NCBI GenBank assembly: GCA_015231395.1
Contig: JADGBP010000029.1
Span: 4,062 to 10,802, forward strand
DNA: 6,741 bases
Source: Desulfamplus sp.
Lineage (GTDB): Bacteria > Desulfobacterota > Desulfobacteria > Desulfobacterales > Desulfobacteraceae
Reading direction: 5' to 3'
This document shows, piece after piece, positions 1-4,926 of this stretch (position 1 is its first letter; every line of letters begins with the position of its first letter). Made by a program: the position numbers and the translations under genes. The notes beneath the pieces are model-generated. The model was not told the origin of the DNA, made no database searches, and saw only the letters and a list, made by a program, of their open reading frames with translations.

Positions 1-17
1 GTTTACCGTGAAAAGTC

Positions 18-2048
18 TTAATCGTTAAACAGAGATGGAGGAGTCGGCAGATTATCTTGGGTACTGGATATTGTAATACCATTATCGCTCCAACTAAAAA
101 CCTCTCCGTTCAGGATAATTTTTTCTTTATTGAACCAGACTGTCAAATCGTCTGGATCCTGCTTTGTTTTTTCCAGTTCGATTGTTGGTGTACCCACTTT
201 GAAGAGTTCATTGGTATATTTTATTATTTTCGACAATTGCTCATCAGAGCGAATGATTTGGGATTTGAATACCATCTCTATATCATAGCCTTCTAATTCG
301 GTCTTGTCTGCCGCAAGCTTTTCAAGAACCAGGGAAATGGATATTTCGGCAGAACCTTTGTTCTTTATAAATGTTTTGATCGGAAATACATTTTTAAAGG
401 TCAGTACTGTCATTTCTGGAAAATTGGGCATAACTGCGGCATCAGCCGGATAGAATTCTTTCTCACCTGTCTCATCATTCTGTAACTCTTTTTTACCATC
501 CTTATTTTTGTTTTCACTATCTTTATTCTTGTTTTGACTATCCTCATTCTTACTATCAATATCCTTATTCTTGTTTTCACTGTTTTCATTTTTGCTATCA
601 ATATTCCTGAAGCTCAACGTCACCAGTGAATTTTCAGTCATCCAGCGTGTTGGCAGAAAAAGTGAAATATTATTGCCCTTAAAAATATTTAGGGGATTTA
701 AAAGTGACTTGTCTGCGGTCTGCAACAACACATGATTAAATTCAGGCTGTATTCTTTTTAAAATATCACTGTTTCTAATTTGCCCGTAGAGCCACAGCAG
801 ATCGTAATTTTTAACTTTATCATTGTTAAGAATCATATCCATTATTCGATTGAAGACATCACTTCGGGCGTTCAGCAATAAAGCAGGACCTATCGAGCGG
901 ATCATATCAGGAGAGTCGATAAAGGCGATATGACCGTTATCTAAATTACGCATAATCAGCTTACCTGCTGCGTCAGAATCTCCCATACGTGCATACTGAA
1001 GGGCAGCGAACAGGATATTTCCCCAATCAGCATCATCAGAATTGGCTAAAATCAAGCCCAAATCGCGTTTAAGCATGTCATTAGAATTTACCTGCTCCGC
1101 CGTCAGCATGGTTTTGCACATAGCTACAGAAGCTGCATAAGGATCCTTTCTCAAGATTCCTTGATGGATTTGCTGAAATTGATTGAAGCAATGAATCGCC
1201 TCATCATTTTTGCCGATCTCCTGTGCTGCCTGACCACGATAATACCAGTAGGGAGGAAATTTCTGGAAACTGTTTTCAATCCGCTCCAGTTTGCGATACC
1301 TTCTGGCAAGGTCAGATTCCTTTAAAATATCCGTATAATCGCTGAGCTGTTTTTCATTCAACCGCCACTCATCGGGAAAATTATATTTCCGCATCAATTC
1401 CCATGAATATTTCAGCAATTTTTTGTAAAAACTATTAAGCCCCTGCATGGTTTTTACTTCAATTGCCCATTTCCCTTCCTCTTTTTCTTTAGCATATGCA
1501 TCCATTTGGGATCGGTAATTAAAATAAAAGGAACCTGTGGAAAGCACTGCACTTAAAATGGTCGTATAAGGGTTAATTATAATGTCTGTATCAAAAATAC
1601 GCGATTTTACTCTGTTTTTAAGCTCTGTCTGGACATTTTTATCAAAGCGACTCAAAAGGTATTCACGTTCGTGATCCTGAATTTTAGAACTTATAAGCAG
1701 ATCCATTAGCTCCTGAAGTAACGTGATGATGTCGGCATCAGGAATATTACTCAAATTCAGATTATTTATGATGGTATTGTATTCCTGGTCAAGAACCACT
1801 TTGTCGTTGTAAGTGATGATATGGGTCAAGGAGACTGCAATCAGGTTTAAGGATTGCAATACCTTAAGTTGGGTCTGTTCGTTATTAGGTTTGACATTTT
1901 GTTCAATATTGGGATTCACATTCTGTTCTGCCCAAATTTCCTTTGACATAAATATCCCTGACAATAAGATACAAACAAGAATCATCACCAACTGTAAATC
2001 TGTGATAAATTTTCGTTGAACGATCCACATTTTCATATTTCTATCCAT
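18..2048 (-). CDS. Membrane-anchored or exported TPR-like protein with Asn/Lys/Ser-rich repeat linker
   Basis: I do not recognise this 676-residue protein as a named family. The N-terminus has a basic stretch and a hydrophobic helix (about 17-34), then EIWA|EQN, a plausible signal-peptide cleavage site or a signal anchor. Directly after it is an 8-residue repeat done twice (EQNVNPNI, EQNVKPNN). Residues 161-178 are moderately hydrophobic and could be a second membrane helix, which would place the rest in the cytoplasm; this is not settled. Residues 266-299 (WYYRGQAAQEIGKNDEAIHCF) fit a TPR helix pair, and about 340-373 (FAALQYARMGDSDAAGKL) is a weaker one. Residues 483-517 are five 7-residue units rich in N, K, S, D and E, a flexible linker to a beta-rich C-terminal region (about 540-676). 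The start overlaps the previous gene by 8 nt. ATGs at residues 5 and 7 are possible alternatives and would give a more typical n-region. Binding partners are unknown; TPRs suggest protein-protein contacts. Confidence 0.8.
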   Translation of the reverse strand: MDRNMKMWIVQRKFITDLQLVMILVCILLSGIFMSKEIWAEQNVNPNIEQNVKPNNEQTQLKVLQSLNLIAVSLTHIITYNDKVVLDQEYNTIINNLNLSNIPDADIITLLQELMDLLISSKIQDHEREYLLSRFDKNVQTELKNRVKSRIFDTDIIINPYTTILSAVLSTGSFYFNYRSQMDAYAKEKEEGKWAIEVKTMQGLNSFYKKLLKYSWELMRKYNFPDEWRLNEKQLSDYTDILKESDLARRYRKLERIENSFQKFPPYWYYRGQAAQEIGKNDEAIHCFNQFQQIHQGILRKDPYAASVAMCKTMLTAEQVNSNDMLKRDLGLILANSDDADWGNILFAALQYARMGDSDAAGKLIMRNLDNGHIAFIDSPDMIRSIGPALLLNARSDVFNRIMDMILNNDKVKNYDLLWLYGQIRNSDILKRIQPEFNHVLLQTADKSLLNPLNIFKGNNISLFLPTRWMTENSLVTLSFRNIDSKNENSENKNKDIDSKNEDSQNKNKDSENKNKDGKKELQNDETGEKEFYPADAAVMPNFPEMTVLTFKNVFPIKTFIKNKGSAEISISLVLEKLAADKTELEGYDIEMVFKSQIIRSDEQLSKIIKYTNELFKVGTPTIELEKTKQDPDDLTVWFNKEKIILNGEVFSWSDNGITISSTQDNLPTPPSLFND
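498..602 (-). repeat. Five degenerate 21-bp tandem units (7-residue repeat) in the TPR-like gene
   Basis: The encoded units are IDSKNEN, SENKNKD, IDSKNED, SQNKNKD and SENKNKD (residues 483-517). Two alternating unit types hint at a 42-bp higher-order duplication. The array forms a charged, probably disordered linker between the helical part and the C-terminal region. Confidence 0.9.
1881..1928 (-). repeat. 24-bp tandem duplication after the signal segment of the TPR-like gene
   Basis: Residues 41-48 (EQNVNPNI) and 49-56 (EQNVKPNN) are adjacent copies, and a third copy begins with EQ at 57-58. The repeat lies immediately after the predicted signal or anchor helix, where a flexible spacer would be tolerated. 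Confidence 0.75.
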
Positions 2049-2469
2049 TTAATAAAAAGTGGGAAACCTGAATATACAACTGTTCCCTGTTTTTGTCCTG
2101 AAGTGTTGCCTTGGAAACTTCAGGACTTATAATGTTTGCATTGACTATAGTCCTGTTAACATTAGGAAATAATCTGAGTTTCTCTTGAATCAGGAGTTCC
2201 ATATTGTATCTCAGATTTTGGCTATCATTGACATAAGGATTTCTTAATTCATATTGCTTTTGGCACTGATCGAGAGCGAGTTGTCTCTTTTCTTCCGTTA
2301 GCAATGCTATATTCCAAGCAATGCAGGCTATATTCAAATAGTTCTGCTTATCCATATGCGTCTTGCCCATAATGATGTAATCATAAGCAACCTGAGTTAG
2401 CATTTCTGACATCTTAAGTTCTTGTCCATCTGATTTGTGTTTGTTGCAAGTCTTTTTTTTCTTAATCAT
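2041..2469 (-). CDS. Small soluble protein of unknown function
   Basis: I do not recognise the family. The 142-residue product has a Lys-rich N-terminus (MIKKKKTCNKHK), no signal peptide and no transmembrane segment. It looks mostly alpha-helical to about residue 100, including an AWNIALLTEEKRQ segment and LLIQEKLRLFPNVNRTIVNANI. It then ends in a more polar region that could form a strand and a helix. It is 38 nt downstream of the REC-GGDEF gene, and its stop codon lies inside the start of the next gene (8-nt overlap, ATGGATAG), so translation of the two is probably coupled. No convincing Shine-Dalgarno precedes the ATG at 2469. In-frame ATGs at residues 20 and 23 are alternative starts and would remove the Lys-rich head and the A8 run encoding it. 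The good length, codon continuity and operon packing argue that it is real; the function is unknown. Confidence 0.75.
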   Translation of the reverse strand: MIKKKKTCNKHKSDGQELKMSEMLTQVAYDYIIMGKTHMDKQNYLNIACIAWNIALLTEEKRQLALDQCQKQYELRNPYVNDSQNLRYNMELLIQEKLRLFPNVNRTIVNANIISPEVSKATLQDKNREQLYIQVSHFLLNG

Positions 2470-2493
2470 TTTTGCTACAGCCTTATCAAGTTC

Positions 2494-2515
2494 AAGTTAA
2501 TTTGAAGTTAATTTG
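2494..2515. repeat. 11-bp tandem duplication over the stop codon of the REC-GGDEF gene
   Basis: AAGTTAATTTG occurs twice in direct succession (2494-2504 and 2505-2515). One copy includes the TAA stop of the REC-GGDEF gene and the other supplies a second TAA-like sequence just beyond it. It fills much of the 38-nt gap before the next gene. No terminator-like hairpin with a T-tract is visible there. Confidence 0.8.
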
Positions 2516-3425
2516 TATAGACACAAAACCTGTTTCTACCACTCTTTTTTGCCTTATAAAGAGCTTGATCCGCCATTCTTAACAACTCGTCAGGTGAAGA
2601 TTCTTGAGATGGAATTAATGTTGCAACTCCTTGACTTATACTCACATAGCCGTTTGTAGATGAATCAATATGGGGTATTTGAAGAGCAAATATCTCATTT
2701 TGAAAATTTTGAGCAACTTCGCAAGCACCATCTAAATCTGTGTTTGGCAAAATACAGCCAAACTCTTCACCACCATAACGAGCTACAAGGTCTATTTTTC
2801 GCTTTATCGATGCTTTAAGGCAATCAGCAACCCTAATAAGACAAGAATCACCTTCTTGATGTCCATACCTGTCATTAAACAATTTAAAATGATCAATATC
2901 GAGAATAATTAGAGAGAGTGAAGAGAAGTCACGAATACTACAATTCCAGACAGTTTTAATGTAGTCATTAAATCTTCGGCGGTTTGCTATTCCTGTCAAT
3001 CCATCACGTAGAGATTGATTTTGTAAGAGTTGAGTTTTGATTCTAAGGTCAACATGGGTTCTAACTCTTACTTGCACCACAATGGGTCTAAAAGGTTTTA
3101 TCACATAATCAACTGCACCAGCCTCAAATCCTCTTACCTCGTCCTCTTCTTCTGTTTTTGCTGTTATAAAAATAACGGGAATATCTTGAGTATTTGCAAA
3201 TAACTTTAATCTTCGGCACACCTCATAACCATCTATTCCGGGCATCATAACATCAAGCAAAATAAGGTCTGGAGGATTATCTGACATTGCTATCTCCAAA
3301 GCTCTCTCACCGTTTGTTGCCACTCGGATATTATAATCTGATCGCAGAAGCTCATTTAATATCTTTAGGTTATACGGTTCATCGTCAACAATTAATATTG
3401 ATAATTTTGCATTATTTGAATCCAT
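2508..3425 (-). CDS. REC-GGDEF response regulator diguanylate cyclase (PleD-like, single REC)
   Basis: This is an intact 305-residue response regulator that should make c-di-GMP when phosphorylated. REC domain (about 8-125): Asp14/Asp15 pair, phospho-acceptor Asp58 in LILLDVMMPGIDGYEVC, Thr88 and Lys110-Pro111. A short helix joins it to a GGDEF domain (about 138-305) that begins DGLTGIANRRRF. Metal-binding Asp176 lies in LDIDHFK, the active site is RYGGEEF with GGEEF at 218-222, and the inhibitory I-site is RKID at 209-212, closely matching the PleD arrangement (family knowledge). No transmembrane segment is visible. The ATG at 3425 is the first possible start because a TAA lies in frame three codons upstream. 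A good GGAGG sits upstream but at an unusually long 13-nt spacing. The gene is 35 nt downstream of the REC-PAS-GGDEF gene and visibly more AT-rich, and it lacks the PAS domain, so the two are unlikely to be recent duplicates. Confidence 0.95.
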   Translation of the reverse strand: MDSNNAKLSILIVDDEPYNLKILNELLRSDYNIRVATNGERALEIAMSDNPPDLILLDVMMPGIDGYEVCRRLKLFANTQDIPVIFITAKTEEEDEVRGFEAGAVDYVIKPFRPIVVQVRVRTHVDLRIKTQLLQNQSLRDGLTGIANRRRFNDYIKTVWNCSIRDFSSLSLIILDIDHFKLFNDRYGHQEGDSCLIRVADCLKASIKRKIDLVARYGGEEFGCILPNTDLDGACEVAQNFQNEIFALQIPHIDSSTNGYVSISQGVATLIPSQESSPDELLRMADQALYKAKKSGRNRFCVYTN

Positions 3426-3438
3426 TATGATTTATAAA

Positions 3439-3443
3439 CCTCC
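3439..3443 (-). promoter_or_regulatory. GGAGG Shine-Dalgarno of the REC-GGDEF gene, long spacing
   Basis: A consensus GGAGG lies in the 35-nt gap, 13 nt upstream of the ATG at 3425, longer than the usual 5 to 9. An in-frame TAA between the two excludes a longer ORF, and ATC and ATA are the only other codons in between, so the ATG remains the best start. Confidence 0.6.
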
Positions 3444-3460
3444 AAAAAAATATTTGTGAG

Positions 3461-4150
3461 CTATTGAAAGATTCTAATGCAGTTTCTGCCGGAATTTTTT
3501 GCATCATACAGTGCATCATCTGCTGCTTTCATCAACTGGTGCAACCCTTTAGAATTTCTTTGGAGTTGGGAGATGCCAATGCTCATTGTACATGAAACCG
3601 TTATGCCGTCGATGTTCCATCTGACTTTTTCAATGGACTGACGAATTCTTTCCGCCACAATCTTGGCATGTTCCAGCGGCGTTTCCGGAAGGAGGACTGC
3701 AAACTCCTCCCCGCCGATTCGACCGAACAGATCGTTGAGCCGCAAGGAGTCAAGGCAGATTTGTGAAACATTCTTCAAGACCACATCTCCGGCATGGTGA
3801 CCATAGGTGTCATTGACATTCTTAAAGTGGTCAATATCCATCATAAAAAAGGTGATGGGATGATTGTATCTAACGGCTCGGCTGATCTCCTCTTCCGCAC
3901 GTTCCATGAAAAATCTGCGGTTGATGATACCGGTTAGAGAATCCATAGTAGCAAGCTGCGTCAACTCGCGTTCCAGCCGTTTTCTTTCAGAGATATCGGA
4001 AAAGAGGATAACAGCTCCTTCGATGCGATCATTTTCCCGAATGGGAGTGCTAACCAGCTCGACATCAAAGGCAGTGCCGTCCTTACGCCATAGCTTCCAG
4101 TCATTCATTCGAACGTGTTCCCCCAGTTTTAAGGTCTTGTACAGGGGCAA
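3461..4150 (-). CDS. PAS (C-terminal half)-GGDEF diguanylate cyclase part of the frameshifted gene
   Basis: This is the downstream half of the REC-PAS-GGDEF gene. The frame is closed upstream by a TGA at 4157-4159, and the only candidate initiator near the junction is a TTG at 4150 with no Shine-Dalgarno, so independent translation is unlikely. Fragment residues 3-56 complete a PAS domain with its C-terminal signature (WRKDGTAFDVELVSTPI, then ILFSDISERKRLE). A GGDEF domain follows (about 68-229): start motif MDSLTGIINRRFF, metal-binding Asp105 in MMDIDHFK, the active-site loop GGEEF at 146-150, and a product-inhibition I-site RLND at 137-140. These residues are those of an active GGDEF cyclase, which makes c-di-GMP from two GTP and is feedback-inhibited. 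No EAL or HD-GYP domain is present. Whether it is expressed depends on how the frameshift is resolved. Confidence 0.88.
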   Translation of the reverse strand: MPLYKTLKLGEHVRMNDWKLWRKDGTAFDVELVSTPIRENDRIEGAVILFSDISERKRLERELTQLATMDSLTGIINRRFFMERAEEEISRAVRYNHPITFFMMDIDHFKNVNDTYGHHAGDVVLKNVSQICLDSLRLNDLFGRIGGEEFAVLLPETPLEHAKIVAERIRQSIEKVRWNIDGITVSCTMSIGISQLQRNSKGLHQLMKAADDALYDAKNSGRNCIRIFQ

Positions 4151-4159
4151 TCTGTATCA
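4129..4159 (-). other. Frameshift junction inside the PAS domain of the REC-PAS-GGDEF gene
   Basis: The upstream frame reads D-T-D-C-P and then runs into a TAA at 4131-4129. The downstream PAS frame is closed by a TGA at 4159-4157. The frame change must therefore fall between about 4156 and 4132. The only homopolymer there is a run of four C on the coding strand (GGGG at 4144-4147 on the plus strand). With five C the gene reads D-C-P-L-Y-K-T without interruption, matching the usual PAS pattern of a Cys-Pro followed by a Tyr-Lys helix. The sequence thus looks like a one-base deletion, a homopolymer read error, or a -1 ribosomal shift, in which the Pro-tRNA could re-pair perfectly on CCC. Confidence 0.85.
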
Positions 4160-4881
4160 AGACAATTGGAATGGGGTTGTTTTTTTTCTTCAGCCTCTTT
4201 TTCTTCCCCTTTAACGGTCTTGTCCGGATACCAGATTGAAATGCAGGGTTTTCCAGAAAGCTCCTCGACATCGTATCCCAGCATGGTTGCAGCAGCAGGA
4301 TTGACAAATGTATGGGAGCAATCACAGTCAATTCCCAAAATACCCTCTCCTGCGGCTGTAAGAATCAAATCATATTTTCTGGAGAGGAGCTGAAGCGTAT
4401 TTTCGGAAACCATTCTCATGAGGATCTCATATTCCAGGAGTTTTTGGGTTCTACGGAGGGTAAGATGGGTGTTGACTCTGGCTGAAATTTCCTCGGGCTG
4501 GTAGGGTTTTGTAATGTAATCAACCGCCCCCATATCAAAGGCTTTGAGTTTTTCGGAAATGGAATCCATGGCACTGAGGAAAATGATGGGCACCTCTCGG
4601 GTCGTCTCATTCTCCTTGAGTCTCCGGCACACCTCATAGCCGTCCATTTCCGGCATCATGATATCCAAAAGAATGAGATCCGGAACTTTTGAAAATGCCG
4701 ATTCCAGAGCAATGGCACCACTGGGAGCCGGACGTACCTTGTACCCTTCTGCATTGAGGATGGTCAGCAGCAGTCGCAGATTCTGGGCATTGTCATCCAC
4801 AATCAGGATATTCCCACCAATCAGGATATTCCCACTCTGGTGACTCTTGTCATTCGGTGTATTTTTATTGCTCCGTCTCAT
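4129..4881 (-). CDS. REC-PAS N-terminal part of a frameshifted REC-PAS-GGDEF response regulator
   Basis: This is the upstream half of a gene that continues, one frame over, in 3461-4150. Residues 24-140 form a receiver domain: Asp29/Asp30 acidic pair, phospho-acceptor Asp73 in LLDIMMPEMDGYEVC, Ser103 and Lys125-Pro126. A short helical linker leads to a PAS domain from about residue 167 (ILTAAGEGILGID, then FVNPAAATMLGY). The frame ends abruptly after NCLDTDCP with CTRP and a stop. The natural PAS continuation (LYKTLKLGEH) is in the next frame. Restoring one base gives a 473-residue protein, a normal size for this architecture. The ATG start is supported by a GGGGG Shine-Dalgarno-like run 6 nt upstream. 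Just before the first REC strand, an 18-bp tandem duplication has doubled the GNILI(G/V) segment. If truncated as read, the product could accept phosphate but would have no cyclase output. Confidence 0.9.
   Translation of the reverse strand: MRRSNKNTPNDKSHQSGNILIGGNILIVDDNAQNLRLLLTILNAEGYKVRPAPSGAIALESAFSKVPDLILLDIMMPEMDGYEVCRRLKENETTREVPIIFLSAMDSISEKLKAFDMGAVDYITKPYQPEEISARVNTHLTLRRTQKLLEYEILMRMVSENTLQLLSRKYDLILTAAGEGILGIDCDCSHTFVNPAAATMLGYDVEELSGKPCISIWYPDKTVKGEEKEAEEKKQPHSNCLDTDCPCTRP
4801..4835 (-). repeat. 18-bp tandem duplication before the first REC strand of the REC-PAS-GGDEF gene
   Basis: Plus-strand bases 4801-4818 (AATCAGGATATTCCCACC) are repeated at 4819-4835, identical over 17 bases. 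This adds six residues and doubles the first beta strand of the receiver domain (GNILIG then GNILIV before DD). Near-identity suggests a recent event. Confidence 0.92.
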
Positions 4882-4887
4882 TTATAT

Positions 4888-4892
4888 CCCCC
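4888..4892 (-). promoter_or_regulatory. Shine-Dalgarno-like site of the REC-PAS-GGDEF gene
   Basis: GGGGG on the coding strand lies 6 nt upstream of the ATG at 4881, within the 45-nt gap after the kinase stop codon. It supports that start for the REC-PAS-GGDEF gene. Confidence 0.6.
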
Positions 4893-4926
4893 ATCGTTCT
4901 TTGTTTTTATTGCGAAGCTTGAATTC

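Noticed and set aside
410..601. Minus-strand ORF rich in Lys, Ile, Val and Arg overlapping the repeat region
   Set aside because: It is a shadow in another frame of the 21-bp repeat array of the large gene; its repetitive sequence comes from that array and it has no start context of its own.
1940..2000. Lipoprotein signal in the large protein (Cys26 within the hydrophobic helix)
   Set aside because: The residues before the Cys (ILVC) do not fit a lipobox, which needs Gly, Ala or Ser just before Cys, and the Cys is in the middle of the helix.
2470..2507. c-di-GMP riboswitch or promoter in the gap before the small gene
   Set aside because: The gap is only 38 nt, much shorter than a GEMM-type riboswitch, and no clear -35/-10 pair is visible.
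4180..4187. A8 run upstream of the frameshift as a transcriptional slippage site that would restore the reading frame
   Set aside because: Adding one A there puts translation into the frame that meets the TGA at 4159-4157 before the PAS continuation, so slippage at this run alone cannot restore the protein.
3864..4214. Plus-strand ORFs opposite the kinase and regulators (for example here, at 5578-5928 and at 5949-6236)
   Set aside because: They lie entirely opposite well-supported domain-coding genes, show no recognisable domain and have biased compositions typical of antisense reading.
4101..4331. Minus-strand 76-residue ORF across the PAS junction as a possible frameshift product
   Set aside because: It is in the third frame, encodes no PAS-like sequence and does not join the two halves of the gene.
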